Counted from the stretch's first letter, positions 15,806 through 24,540 are shown. The stretch: 64,000 nt of DNA from Mumia sp. zg.B17 (GCF_019550915.1 NZ_JAHWCI010000005.1:434001-498000), one strand, 5' to 3'. The notes: generated from the sequence alone by a model not told the origin. Translations and numbers: made by a program.

Positions 15806-16507
15806 CTACTCGACGTCGGCGGGAAGCTCGCGCGTCCTGATGAGCTCGTCAGCGATCTCGCGCAGCGGGACGTCGTGGCTCGTCGACGCACGGCGCAGGA
15901 CGTTGAACGCCTGGTCGGCCGAGAGGCCGAAGCGTTCCATCAGCATTCCCTGCGCCTGCCCGATGGCGACTCGGGTCGCCAGCGCCGACCGGAAGCTCTG
16001 CTCCTTGCGGGTCGACGAGATCACGACCGCGATCTGGGTGGCGGCGAGATAGCCCAGCTCCCTCGCCTCGTCGTCGAAGGCGTCGACCTCTTTGCCGTAG
16101 AGGTTGAGCGCTCCGATCGTCTCGTCGCTGGTGAAGAGGCGATAGCTGACGATGCTGCGGACACCGAGGTCGTGCACGACGCTGCCGGCCCACAGCGGCC
16201 ACCGGGGGTCGTGTGCCAGGTCGGCCGCGTAGACCGTCGGGGTCTCGACCACGGCATCGAGCGACGGACCCTCGCCGAGCTCGGCCTGGAGCTGGTCGGC
16301 CCGCAGAGCCAACGAGTCGCTCTCGGCGAGACTCTCGAAGGACTCTCGGCCGGCGAAGGTGATGCTTGCGGCCGCACAGCCGCCGATGTAGGTCGCGACG
16401 AACTCGACCGACTGCTGAGCGACGGAGTCGACGGTCTCGGCCGCGTCGATGTCGCGCGCCGCCATAGCCAGGTCGCCGAGAGCGCCCGAGGGGGTGTTGG
16501 AGAGCAC
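15806..16507 (-). CDS. GAF-ANTAR sensor/antiterminator protein
   Basis: A 233-residue protein: a GAF domain (~residues 25-160, with C-A-A-A-S-I-T-F and L-G-E-G-P-S-L-D-A) and a C-terminal ANTAR domain with I-G-Q-A-Q-G-M-L-M-E-R-F-G (~residue 175 on). Paralogous to the protein at 14397-15083. The likely start is the GTG at 16507, with an ATG 14 codons inside as an alternative. RNA targets were not identified. Confidence 0.85.
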   Translation of the reverse strand: MLSNTPSGALGDLAMAARDIDAAETVDSVAQQSVEFVATYIGGCAAASITFAGRESFESLAESDSLALRADQLQAELGEGPSLDAVVETPTVYAADLAHDPRWPLWAGSVVHDLGVRSIVSYRLFTSDETIGALNLYGKEVDAFDDEARELGYLAATQIAVVISSTRKEQSFRSALATRVAIGQAQGMLMERFGLSADQAFNVLRRASTSHDVPLREIADELIRTRELPADVE

Positions 16508-16721
16508 GACTCAGATTACTCCGTGCTGTCATCGCCCCGGTAGACCGTGGTCTGGCGACATCGGAATCTGTGTCCGGACCGTTGTGGAGCAGAGACGCCA
16601 GGACGCACGCACGTGTGACCGGACCCATACCCGCCGGCCGCCTCATCCCGCGGGAGCCGCCATCACCGCAGGCCAGCGCGTTGCGACGGTGCCCGCGTCG
16701 TACTTCGCCATGAACAGCGGC

Positions 16722-16751
16722 TTTACCGCGCGATGAAATGACTGCTATACA
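16722..16751 (+). promoter_or_regulatory. Candidate promoter of the globin operon
   Basis: TTTACC and TATACA are separated by 18 bases, placing transcription start about 50 bases upstream of the globin ATG. It is one of the better sigma-A-like matches in the window. The rest of the 299-base gap (16508-16806) shows nothing recognisable; I saw no convincing NsrR-type palindrome. Confidence 0.5.
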
Positions 16752-16806
16752 GGCGGCCGAACGCGCGTGCCGCAATCGGAGTCGGCCGTGCAGAAGGGAG
16801 CTTCGC

Positions 16807-17196
16807 ATGACCGACGTCGACACAGCTCTGAACGAGGAGACGCCCTACGCGCGCGTTGGCGGTGGAAGTGCTGTCCGCGTGGTGGTCGATCGTTTCTACG
16901 AGCTCGTCATCGCCGACCCGCAGCTGGCTCCCTACTTCGCCAACACCGACCTCCCCACGCTGAAGCAGCACCAGGTGCACCTGATCTCCCACCTCCTCGG
17001 TGGACCGGTCGAGTACACCGGCCGTGAGCTGCGGGACGCACACGTCGGCCTCAACATCACCCACGAGGCGTACGCGCTCGTGACGAAGCATCTGGTCGCG
17101 GCCCTCACCGAGGCAGGCGTCCCCGACGACATCATCGCGACGCTCGGCGGCACGCTCGTCGCGGTCGAGCCGGACATCGTCAGTCAGGAGAGCTGA
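16807..17196 (+). CDS. glbN: Group I truncated haemoglobin
   Basis: A 129-residue 2/2 globin. Family marks include V-D-R-F-Y-E-L-V-I-A-D-P with the B10 Tyr, Y-F-A-N-T-D, the L-K-Q-H-Q-V-H-L-I segment, and R-D-A-H-V-G-L holding the proximal His (F8, about residue 75). Group I globins such as mycobacterial GlbN turn NO into nitrate using bound O2. The ATG at 16807 has AAGGGAG upstream. The stop is five bases before the flavohaemoglobin start, so the two are co-transcribed and may act together. Confidence 0.9.
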   Translation: MTDVDTALNEETPYARVGGGSAVRVVVDRFYELVIADPQLAPYFANTDLPTLKQHQVHLISHLLGGPVEYTGRELRDAHVGLNITHEAYALVTKHLVAALTEAGVPDDIIATLGGTLVAVEPDIVSQES

Positions 17197-17201
17197 CCGG
17201 C

Positions 17202-18353
17202 GTGGATCCAGCAGCACTCAAGGAGAGCTGGGCGTACGTCGCCAAGCACGGCGACGACGTCCCGCTCTTCTTCTACTCGCACCTCTTCCTGTCCCACCCC
17301 GACGTCCGGTCGATGTTCCCCGTCTCGATGTCCGCGCAGCGGGACAAGCTCGTGACGGCGCTCGGCACCGTCGTCAGCAACGTCGACAGCCTCGAGAACG
17401 TCGTGCCCGTGCTCGGACAGCTCGGGAGCGACCACCGTCGCTTCCGGGTCTCCCCTGACCAGTACAACGCCGTCGGCGGCTCCCTCCTCGCGACCCTCAA
17501 GCACTTCCTCGGCGAGCAGTGGACGGACGAGCTGGCGGCGGACTGGGCCGCGGCGTACGGCGTGATCGCCAAGACGATGGTCCAAGGAGCCGAGGAGTCG
17601 GCCAAGACCACGCCTTCGTGGTGGGACGCGGAGGTCGTCGACGTGGAGCGACGCACGCTCGACGTCGCGGTCGTCCGGCTCCGGCTCGACCAGCGTCTCC
17701 CGTACCGGCCTGGTCAGTCGATCGCCGTCGAGGTTCCCCAGCGTCCTCGTCTGTGGCGTTACTACAGCCCGGCGAACGCGCCGCGCGACGACAGCTCCAT
17801 CGATCTGCACGTGCAGATCGTCGACGGCGGGCAGGTCAGCAGCGCCATCGTCAAGGACCTGCAGCGTGGTGACACCGTCCGGATGAGTGCTGCCGTCGGT
17901 GTCGCTCTGACGCTGGAGGATCCGACGCGAGACCTCCTCCTGGTCGCCGGAGGCACAGGCCTCGCCCCGATGAAGGCGGTCATCGAAGAGGTCGACGCCT
18001 ACTGGCGCCAGACGGGACGTGGCCCGAAGGTCCACCTGTTCCACGGTGCGCGCATGCCGTGGAACCTCTACGACGACGAGGCGATGCGCGAGATGACGAA
18101 GCGTCCGTGGTTCTCCTACGACGCAGCCGTCTCCGACGACACGACCTACCGGGGCCAGCGTGGCACCGTGGGCCACGTCGCGGCGGCGCGCGGCGGCTGG
18201 CGAGGCTACCGGGCGTTCGTCTGCGGGTCACGCGGGATGGTCGAGAACACCGTCCCTCAGCTCGTCTCCGCGGGGATCCCGCCCAGCGACATCCGTTACG
18301 AGGACTTCGGCGAAGGCGGCTACCGACCGCGCGACACGGCAAAGGACGGGTAA
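17202..18353 (+). CDS. hmp: Flavohaemoglobin (NO dioxygenase type)
   Basis: A 383-residue fusion. The globin domain (1-135) has the B10 Tyr in F-F-Y-S-H-L-F and the proximal His in S-D-H-R-R-F. The FAD domain (~150-245) has R-Y-Y-S-P-A, and the NAD domain shows A-G-G-T-G-L-A-P and V-C-G-S-R-G-M. It oxidises NO to nitrate with NAD(P)H. The GTG start overlaps the expected RBS AGGAG at the end of glbN. The stop is five bases before the DivIVA-like start. The N-terminus lacks the long pre-A helix of E. coli Hmp. Confidence 0.9.
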   Translation: MDPAALKESWAYVAKHGDDVPLFFYSHLFLSHPDVRSMFPVSMSAQRDKLVTALGTVVSNVDSLENVVPVLGQLGSDHRRFRVSPDQYNAVGGSLLATLKHFLGEQWTDELAADWAAAYGVIAKTMVQGAEESAKTTPSWWDAEVVDVERRTLDVAVVRLRLDQRLPYRPGQSIAVEVPQRPRLWRYYSPANAPRDDSSIDLHVQIVDGGQVSSAIVKDLQRGDTVRMSAAVGVALTLEDPTRDLLLVAGGTGLAPMKAVIEEVDAYWRQTGRGPKVHLFHGARMPWNLYDDEAMREMTKRPWFSYDAAVSDDTTYRGQRGTVGHVAAARGGWRGYRAFVCGSRGMVENTVPQLVSAGIPPSDIRYEDFGEGGYRPRDTAKDG

Positions 18354-18358
18354 CAGCC

Positions 18359-18928
18359 ATGACGACCCCCACGGATACCAGCAGAATCTCGTCAGAGATC
18401 CGTCAAGCCACCTTCACGGTCCGTCGGCGCGGGCTCGACGAGCAAGAGGTCGGTGACTACCTGAGCCAGCTCGCCATGGCCGTCCAGCGCCTCGAGGAGG
18501 ACAACGCGAGGCTGCGCGCCGACCTCCGCACCAAGGAGGAGGAGAAGCACAGCGAGCCGATCAGCGCCCAGGCCGTCATCATGTTCGCCGAGGCCCAGAA
18601 GGTCGCCGACAGCCTCATCGACGAGGCGGTCACGCACGCGCGCGACCTCATGATGTCGGCACGGGCGCAGCAGCGCGACATCGTCCGAGACGCGCACGAC
18701 GCCGCGACCGAGGCCGTCCGCAAGGTCGAGCCGCTGGCACAGACGACCGAGGGCACCCGTTACGACCACCCGATCCCCGAGATCGAGTACGTCCGCACGT
18801 TCGCGAAGGTCGCGCAGATCCAGCTCCGGTCCGTGCTCGACGCGCTGACCGAGCAGGTCGACGCGCTGGGCGAGATGCCGAAGCTCGAGACGACGCAGAA
18901 GCGTCTCGAGCCACCGGTCGGACCGTGA
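18359..18928 (+). CDS. DivIVA-domain coiled-coil protein
   Basis: A 189-residue protein beginning with a DivIVA-like segment (residues ~8-60: F-T-V-R-R-R-G-L-D-E-Q-E-V-G-D-Y-L), then a long acidic/basic coiled coil with heptads to ~residue 150. DivIVA/Wag31-type domains bind curved membrane at poles or septa and recruit partners. Its tight spacing after the flavohaemoglobin indicates one operon, which is unusual. A role in placing the globins is inference. The stop abuts the convergent SDR stop. Confidence 0.8.
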   Translation: MTTPTDTSRISSEIRQATFTVRRRGLDEQEVGDYLSQLAMAVQRLEEDNARLRADLRTKEEEKHSEPISAQAVIMFAEAQKVADSLIDEAVTHARDLMMSARAQQRDIVRDAHDAATEAVRKVEPLAQTTEGTRYDHPIPEIEYVRTFAKVAQIQLRSVLDALTEQVDALGEMPKLETTQKRLEPPVGP

Positions 18929-19696
18929 CTATCCGGGCTCGCCGGAGCCGAGGGCGTCGGCGAGCCCGCGCATGCCGGCAAGCAGTCCACCGTCGACCCG
19001 CAGGTCGGTGCCGGTGATCCAGCTCGCACGGTCGGAGAGGAGGAAGGCCACCGCGTCCGCGACGTCCTGCGGCACGCCCACCCGCTGCAGCGGGTACCAG
19101 CCGGTGGCCTCGTCGAGCGCGTGGGGATCGGCCGCCAGCTGCCTCCGGCGTACGGCGTTGATGACCGTCCCGGGTGACACCGAGTTGACGCGGACACCGT
19201 GCGGCCCGTACTGGACGGCGAGGGTACGGGTGAGGTTGAGCACCCCGGCCTTGGCTGCGCTGTAGATGTCGGTGCCGAAATAGGCGTGCCCGTTCACCGA
19301 GGCGATGTTGACGACCGAGCCACGACCGGCCTCGCGCATCGCCGGGAGCAGTGCCTGGCAGAGTCGGAACGTCCCTCCGAGGACGACGTCGAGGTCCTGT
19401 GACCAGGTCGCCTCGTCGATGGTCTCGAAAGGCTCGCCGCTGCAGGTAGCCGCTCCGTTGACGAGGCGGTCAGGAGGCCCGAGGCGCCGGACCAGGTCGG
19501 AGGTGACCTGGCGGACCTCGTCGGCGGACCGCAGGTCCAGACCGACGGCCTCCGCGCCGTCGAGGTCGTCAGCCACCGCCTGGACCGTGTCGAGGTCACG
19601 GTCGGCCAGCACGACGTGCGCGCCTTCGGCCGCCAGGGTCCGGGCGATGGCCTGCCCGATGTCGCTTGCCGCACCTGTCACGATCGCATGTGTCAT
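18929..19696 (-). CDS. Short-chain dehydrogenase/reductase
   Basis: A 255-residue classical SDR: T-G-A-A-S-D-I-G at residues 7-14, an altered N-G-A in place of N-A-G, the catalytic Ser in N-I-A-S-V-N-G, Y-S-A-A-K, and the C-terminal W-I-T-G-T-D-L-R-V-D-G-G common to FabG-like enzymes. The substrate is unknown. Its stop codon (TAG) directly abuts the DivIVA-like gene stop with no spacer. The start is the ATG at 19696. Confidence 0.85.
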   Translation of the reverse strand: MTHAIVTGAASDIGQAIARTLAAEGAHVVLADRDLDTVQAVADDLDGAEAVGLDLRSADEVRQVTSDLVRRLGPPDRLVNGAATCSGEPFETIDEATWSQDLDVVLGGTFRLCQALLPAMREAGRGSVVNIASVNGHAYFGTDIYSAAKAGVLNLTRTLAVQYGPHGVRVNSVSPGTVINAVRRRQLAADPHALDEATGWYPLQRVGVPQDVADAVAFLLSDRASWITGTDLRVDGGLLAGMRGLADALGSGEPG

Positions 19697-19766
19697 GACG
19701 GAACCCTGTCGGGTCGTGGTCAGAAGGGCAACCGTCGCGGACGTGGGGACGTTCGTGGAGCGGTGA

Positions 19767-20519
19767 TCAGGAGCGTGCGAGGGTGTCGAGGTCGCGCACC
19801 GCGTAGCGGTGGTGCTCGACCTCTTCGCCGAGCACCACTCCGAGGCAGCGCCGTACGACGTACTCGCCGTCGGGGTACGGGTCCGCGGGCTTGCGCCGGC
19901 AGACCCGGTCCAGCTCGGCCTCGGTCAGCCCGTCGACGAGGCGCCGCACCGAAGCCATGCGCTCGGACCGCGCAGCGAGCACCTGGTCGAGCGACGGCGT
20001 GGCGTCGAGCGTCAGCCCCAGCGCGGATGCGACATCGGCCGGCATCCCGCTGGAAGGAAGCCCCAGCGGATGGTACGGCGCCTCCTGCTCGAGCACGGCG
20101 TTGCCGAGCCAGGCATCCGTGGCGAACAGCAGGTGGCGCTGAGTCTCGACGAACGACCACTCACCATCGACGCGCTCGTGCAACGCCGACTGCGGCATCA
20201 GCCTGGCGCGATCGACCGTCACAGCCCACATCGCCTCGATGGCGTCCCAGGCGGCCTGGTAGTCGGCCGGAGTGACGGCGCCCCGGGCGAGGACCCGCTC
20301 GGGCTGCCGCTCGTCGAGCTCGCCCTGGACGTACGCGGCGACGTCGACGTCGTTGACGACGATGCGTGTGAACTGACCGCCGACATAGACGTCCTCCCCG
20401 TAGCAGTCGACGATCTTCAGCCCATCGACCGCGCAGTCGCGGACCTCCAGACCGGAGAGGTCGGACTCGGAGATCCGGGCGCCACGGAACTGGTCGCTCT
20501 TCTCGTACTCAGCAGCCAC
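19767..20519 (-). CDS. DinB-superfamily protein with N-terminal pentapeptide-like repeats
   Basis: A 250-residue protein. Residues ~5-60 show pentapeptide-like cadence (F-R-G-A-R, L-S-G-L-E, C-A-V-D-G, L-K-I-V-D), followed by a DinB/DUF664-type four-helix bundle (~80-240) with metal-ligand-like His residues (A-L-H-E-R-V, T-Q-R-H-L-L, E-V-E-H-H-R-Y). DinB proteins include thiol-dependent transferases. In actinobacteria a mycothiol link is plausible but unproven. GTG 20519 is preferred; a TTG 12 codons upstream is possible. Confidence 0.75.
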   Translation of the reverse strand: MAAEYEKSDQFRGARISESDLSGLEVRDCAVDGLKIVDCYGEDVYVGGQFTRIVVNDVDVAAYVQGELDERQPERVLARGAVTPADYQAAWDAIEAMWAVTVDRARLMPQSALHERVDGEWSFVETQRHLLFATDAWLGNAVLEQEAPYHPLGLPSSGMPADVASALGLTLDATPSLDQVLAARSERMASVRRLVDGLTEAELDRVCRRKPADPYPDGEYVVRRCLGVVLGEEVEHHRYAVRDLDTLARS

Positions 20520-20568
20520 CGAGCAAGTCTTGCGCAACGGTCTTCCGTTCCACAAGGCGCGATGCGGG

Positions 20569-21033
20569 CTACGACTGGAGGGGCTCCCCCGTCTCGAGCA
20601 GCGTCTTGAGCCCGGACAGGACGGTCATCCAACCGACCCCGGCCACACTCCTCGCGGTGCCCGGCGACCGCTCCAGCTGGTCGTGGACCACCGTCAGCAG
20701 GCACACTCCGGAGTCTCGTGGCTCGATCTCCCACGTGACGCGACTGAGCGGCTCCGACGCGAGCTCCGGGTCGTACGCCGACGTCCAGCCGTGGACGAGA
20801 CGTCGTGGCGGATCGAACACCATCACCTCGGTGTCACCCCACGACGAACCGTCGGAGCCGTAGGCCTCGTAGCCCTCCGGCGACACGGAGATGCGCGCGC
20901 CGTAGAAGTACTGCGCGGTGAACTGGGGCGAGACGAGCGCCTCCCAGAGCTTCTCGGGGGTCGTCTTGACGAGGATCTGATAGACCTGCACGGTCGTCGC
21001 CTGCGCGTCCTGCGTGTTGCCGATGGTGCTCAT
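20569..21033 (-). CDS. SRPBCC (AHSA1-type) domain protein
   Basis: A 154-residue protein with the AHSA1 fold: Q-I-L-V-K-T-T-P-E-K-L-W-E-A-L, Y-F-Y-G-A-R-I, a W-E-I-E-P strand and a C-terminal helix ending L-K-T-L-L-E-T-G. The ATG at 21033 overlaps the arsR stop (ATGA), a very common actinobacterial ArsR-SRPBCC pair in which both are expressed from the autoregulated promoter. Ligand unknown. Confidence 0.85.
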   Translation of the reverse strand: MSTIGNTQDAQATTVQVYQILVKTTPEKLWEALVSPQFTAQYFYGARISVSPEGYEAYGSDGSSWGDTEVMVFDPPRRLVHGWTSAYDPELASEPLSRVTWEIEPRDSGVCLLTVVHDQLERSPGTARSVAGVGWMTVLSGLKTLLETGEPLQS

Positions 21034-21374
21034 GTGCCCTCCTGCGAACGGTTGTCTTCGAGCCTGGCCTTGAGGTCTGAGAGAGCGGCGACCCGTTGCT
21101 CGGTGAACTTGTCGATCCAGCGGTCGTGGACCAACCGGATCGGCACCGGGTTGAGGAAGTGCAGGGTGGAGCGTCCCTCCTTGCGCGTGACGACCAGGCC
21201 GGCCTCCACGAGCACCTTGAGATGCTTCATCACACCGAACCGGGTCATCTCGAACTCTTCCTCCAGCTCCGTCAGCGTGCGCCCGTCCCGCGCGAAGAGC
21301 AGGTCCAGCAGGCGCCGACGCGTGCCGTCGGCCAGGGCCCGGAACACCACCTCGTCGATGTCGTCGTCTCTCAC
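21030..21374 (-). CDS. ArsR-family winged-helix repressor
   Basis: A 114-residue ArsR protein: F-R-A-L-A-D-G-T-R-R-R-L-L-D-L-L opening, recognition helix M-T-R-F-G-V-M-K-H-L-K-V-L, then the wing. It lacks the C-V-C metal motif, so it is the non-metal-sensing type. The GTG at 21374 is chosen because the longer reading frame would run through the operator and promoter spacer. It should repress itself and the downstream SRPBCC gene, with which it is coupled. Confidence 0.88.
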   Translation of the reverse strand: MRDDDIDEVVFRALADGTRRRLLDLLFARDGRTLTELEEEFEMTRFGVMKHLKVLVEAGLVVTRKEGRSTLHFLNPVPIRLVHDRWIDKFTEQRVAALSDLKARLEDNRSQEGT

Positions 21375-21383
21375 GCTTCCGAC

Positions 21384-21411
21384 GTTATGTGACCAAATGG
21401 TCACATGTCAA
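21384..21411 (-). promoter_or_regulatory. arsR promoter with embedded perfect operator
   Basis: On the minus strand TTGACA (21406-21411) and CATAAC (21384-21389) are separated by 16 bases. ATGTGACCAAATGGTCACAT (21387-21406) is a perfect 20-bp inverted repeat with 9-bp arms and sits in that spacer. This is the clearest repressor-over-promoter arrangement in the window. Confidence 0.8.
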
Positions 21412-21500
21412 GCCTGGGCCAGCGAGCCGCCTCGCTCGGTACGGCGTGGACCCGCATGAGATCTTCGAGAGGGGATGGTTCGGCAAGCGAAGGAAGAGAC

Positions 21501-22613
21501 ATGCAGCAGGTGAAGGCAGTGGTCGCACGCGCCAAGGGCGAGCCGGTCGAGGTGACGACGATCAACGTCCCCGATCCCGGACCCGGCGAGGCGGTGGTCG
21601 CCGTCCAGGCCTGCGGCGTCTGCCACACCGACCTCCACTACCGGGAGGGCGGGATCAACGACGAGTTCCCCTTCCTGCTGGGCCACGAGGCGGCCGGCGT
21701 CGTCGAGGCGGTCGGACCTGACGTGACGAGCGTGGCCCCCGGAGACTTCGTGGTCCTCAACTGGCGGGCCGTCTGCGGCGAGTGCCGTGCGTGCAAGCGC
21801 GGCGACCTCCAGTACTGCTTCGACACGCACAACGCCACCCAGAAGATGACGCTTGCCGAGGGCCCCGACGCGGGCACGGAGCTGACCCCCGCGCTCGGCA
21901 TCGGCGCGTTCGCGGAGAAGACCCTCGTCGCCGCCGGCCAGTGCACCAAGGTCGACCCGTCGGCTCGTCCTGCCGCCGTGGGCCTCCTGGGATGTGGGGT
22001 GATGGCCGGCATCGGTGCCGCCATCAACACCGGAGGTGCCACGCGGGGCCGCTCGGTGGCCGTCATCGGGTGCGGAGGTGTCGGCGTCGCCGCGATCGCC
22101 GGTGCGGCGCTCGCCGGCGCATCGCCCGTCATCGCCGTCGACATCGACGCCAAGAAGCTGGAGGCTGCCCGCAGGCTCGGCGCGACCCACACCGTGGACT
22201 CCTCGACGACCGATCCGGTCGAGGCGATCCGCGAGATCGTCGGCGAGGTGTACGAGGGTGCCGAGGGAGCCGACCTCGTGATCGAGGCCGTCGGTCGTCC
22301 CGAGACGTGGAAGCAGGCGTTCTACGCTCGCGACCTCGCCGGCACCGTCGTCCTGGTGGGCGTGCCCACGCCCGACATGACGCTTCCTGACATCCCGCTG
22401 GTGGAGATGTTCAGTCGCGGCGGCGCGCTGAAGTCGAGCTGGTACGGCGACTGCCTGCCGTCGCGCGACTTCCCGATGCTGGTCGACCTCTATCGGCAGG
22501 GCCGGCTCGACCTCGACGCGTTCGTCACCGAGGAGATCGGGATCGGCGACGTCGAGGCCGCCTTCGCCCGCATGCACGACGGCGACGTGCTCCGCTCGGT
22601 GGTGATCCTCTGA
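21501..22613 (+). CDS. mscR: S-(hydroxymethyl)mycothiol dehydrogenase
   Basis: A 370-residue class III-type zinc alcohol dehydrogenase. Catalytic zinc ligands are in C-G-V-C-H-T-D and G-H-E; the structural zinc lobe has C-x2-C-x2-C-x7-C (C-G-E-C-R-A-C ... Y-C). A G-C-G-G-V-G NAD site lies in the middle. The family oxidises the mycothiol-formaldehyde adduct to S-formylmycothiol. AAGGAAG precedes the ATG. The next gene overlaps in TGATG and is the usual partner hydrolase. The mycothiol assignment follows from family and phylum. Confidence 0.9.
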   Translation: MQQVKAVVARAKGEPVEVTTINVPDPGPGEAVVAVQACGVCHTDLHYREGGINDEFPFLLGHEAAGVVEAVGPDVTSVAPGDFVVLNWRAVCGECRACKRGDLQYCFDTHNATQKMTLAEGPDAGTELTPALGIGAFAEKTLVAAGQCTKVDPSARPAAVGLLGCGVMAGIGAAINTGGATRGRSVAVIGCGGVGVAAIAGAALAGASPVIAVDIDAKKLEAARRLGATHTVDSSTTDPVEAIREIVGEVYEGAEGADLVIEAVGRPETWKQAFYARDLAGTVVLVGVPTPDMTLPDIPLVEMFSRGGALKSSWYGDCLPSRDFPMLVDLYRQGRLDLDAFVTEEIGIGDVEAAFARMHDGDVLRSVVIL

Positions 22614-23221
22614 TGGCCCGCGTGGACCACGCCGTCTCGTCCGGCACCTTCAGCCTGGACGGGGAGACCTTCGAGGTCGACAACAACATCTGGGTGGTCG
22701 GGGACGATCGGGAGTGCGTGGTGATCGACGCCCCCCACTCCGTGGAGGACATCCTCGCCGTCGTCGGTGACCGGACGGTGACCGCGATCGTGTGCACCCA
22801 CGCTCACGACGACCACGTCCGGGTGGCCCCCGCCCTCCGCGAGCGGGTGGGCGCCCCGATCATGCTGCACCCGGCCGACCGGCCGCTCTGGGAGCTCACC
22901 CATCCCGACACCACGTGGGACGTCGATCTCGCCGACGGCGACACGATCACGGTCGGCGGGACCGAGCTGCGCGTCCTGCACACGCCGGGACACGCACCCG
23001 GCGCCGTCTGCCTCTACGCCGAGGACATCGGCTGCGTCTTCACCGGCGACACGCTCTTCCAGGGCGGCCCCGGCGCGACCGGACGGTCGTACTCCGACGC
23101 CGACGTCATCCGCGAGTCGATCCGATCCACGTTGTTCACCCTCCCGGAGGACACCGTCGTGCACACCGGCCACGGTGACGACACGACGATCGCCGCCGAG
23201 AAGGCAGGGATGAGCGACTAG
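22613..23221 (+). CDS. Metallo-beta-lactamase-fold hydrolase (MscR partner)
   Basis: A 202-residue MBL-fold protein with the zinc motif T-H-A-H-D-D-H (~residues 62-68), a second His in H-T-P-G-H and an Asp in F-T-G-D-T-L-F, resembling glyoxalase II. Being coupled to mscR by one-base overlap, it likely hydrolyses S-formylmycothiol to formate and mycothiol. Its TAG stop overlaps that of the convergent FBP-domain gene within CTAG. Confidence 0.87.
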   Translation: MARVDHAVSSGTFSLDGETFEVDNNIWVVGDDRECVVIDAPHSVEDILAVVGDRTVTAIVCTHAHDDHVRVAPALRERVGAPIMLHPADRPLWELTHPDTTWDVDLADGDTITVGGTELRVLHTPGHAPGAVCLYAEDIGCVFTGDTLFQGGPGATGRSYSDADVIRESIRSTLFTLPEDTVVHTGHGDDTTIAAEKAGMSD

Positions 23222-23709
23222 GTCGCGTCGCGCACCCGCTCGGCGAAGCGGACCGTGCGCTCGCGGAGACCGGCGACCCGGCGAGCGACGAACGCGTCCG
23301 GGTCGCCGGCTCCCTCGGCGCGGGTCGGCCGACGCCTCGCGTGCCCGGAGCAGGAGAGGTCGGCATGCACGAGCGTGCCGACGGTGTTGCCGTTGCGACC
23401 CGACGACCCCGACCGCTTGGCGACGTAGAGCACGACGTCCTCGGTCGCCTTGACGTCCTCGCACCACGTGCAGATGGCCGGCCGATGCCCGGTCGTCTGG
23501 GCCGTCCGGAGCAGCAGGCCGACGAGACCCTCGGCGGTGGGGACGACGGCGTAGGCGCGCCGTGGCGCCTTGGGATCGACCCAGCCGAGGAAGTCGCGGG
23601 AGTCCCAGTCCACCTCGTCGAGGGACGGAGGCACAGGCGCCTGGGTCGCCTCTCGACGCGAGGCGTTCACGAACGATGAGCGGATCTCGGACTCGGTGAC
23701 GGGATGCAT
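23218..23709 (-). CDS. FBP-domain (EF-G-binding type zinc finger) protein
   Basis: A 163-residue protein. A short N-terminal helical part (S-E-I-R-S-S-F-V-N-A-S-R) precedes a W-D-S-R-D-F-L-G-W-V-D-P segment and a treble-clef zinc finger with C-T-W-C near residue 80 and later His/Cys (H-A-D-L-S-C-S-G-H). The family is related to FusB C-terminal domains, which bind EF-G. Ribosome rescue or fusidate tolerance is possible but not shown. Single gene. Confidence 0.75.
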   Translation of the reverse strand: MHPVTESEIRSSFVNASRREATQAPVPPSLDEVDWDSRDFLGWVDPKAPRRAYAVVPTAEGLVGLLLRTAQTTGHRPAICTWCEDVKATEDVVLYVAKRSGSSGRNGNTVGTLVHADLSCSGHARRRPTRAEGAGDPDAFVARRVAGLRERTVRFAERVRDAT

Positions 23710-23803
23710 GACGGACTCTCACGGCTGGGGGCGGGGGACCACACACGATCGTGCGTCGGCCCGGCCGTCAGATCAAACCCGTTTCGTCGGCTCCGTCTCC
23801 GGC

Positions 23804-24394
23804 TCAACCCACACGGTCGAGCAGCGCACGCGAGCGTTGTACGGCGAGCGCGGTCGCCTCGGCGTCGTAGGTGGGCAGGGTGCTGTCGAGGAAGAGGTGC
23901 GTGTTGCCGGGATAGAGGAACAGCTCGGCGAGGTCCGGCCCGACGGTGTCGACGATCCCGCGCGCGGCCTCCACGTCGCCCTCGTGCGCGAAGATCGCGT
24001 CGTCGTCCTTGCCGTGGATCTGCACCGGCACCCCGTCGGGCCAGGGTCCGAACGCCCACTCCCCCGTGATGGGGAGGCACCCCTCGTACAGCAGAGCTCC
24101 CCGAGCACCGGGCCGGGTCTGCGCGAGGCGCTGAGCCTCCATGATGCCGAAGGAGATGCCGGCGAAGACGAGCTCGGGCGGCAGGCCGCTCAAGGCCGCA
24201 TCGACCCGCTCCCGGACGACGTCGTCGTCGATCGACTGGGCGAACGCCATCCCCTCCTCGAGACTCGCGGGCGTCTCCCCGTCGAACAGGTCGGGGGTGT
24301 GCACGGTGCGCCCGCCTTCGGCGAGCTGGTCGGCGAAGGCTCGCACCCCGTCGGTCAGTCCCTGCACGTGGTGGAACAGGACGACGTCGGTCAC
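23804..24394 (-). CDS. Dienelactone hydrolase-family protein
   Basis: A 196-residue alpha/beta-hydrolase of the DLH family: H-H-V-Q-G-L near the start, P-D-L-F-D-G, nucleophile motif G-I-S-F-G (~residue 80) with Ser where classical DLH has Cys, an Asp in G-K-D-D-D, and the His in G-N-T-H-L-F. A GTG start at 24394 has GAGGAG upstream. The substrate is unknown. The serine variant argues against a true dienelactone role. Confidence 0.8.
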   Translation of the reverse strand: MTDVVLFHHVQGLTDGVRAFADQLAEGGRTVHTPDLFDGETPASLEEGMAFAQSIDDDVVRERVDAALSGLPPELVFAGISFGIMEAQRLAQTRPGARGALLYEGCLPITGEWAFGPWPDGVPVQIHGKDDDAIFAHEGDVEAARGIVDTVGPDLAELFLYPGNTHLFLDSTLPTYDAEATALAVQRSRALLDRVG

Positions 24395-24540
24395 GATGTG
24401 CTCCTCTCGCCGCGGATGTCGGCGCCGACGACTTTAGGGCGGCGAGAGGGGCCGGTCAACGGCCCGATCCGGACGAGGGAGGGCACGAGACGCCGGGCGG
24501 TGTCGAGCTCGTGGTGGGTCAGGCCGTCCGGTACCCCCGT

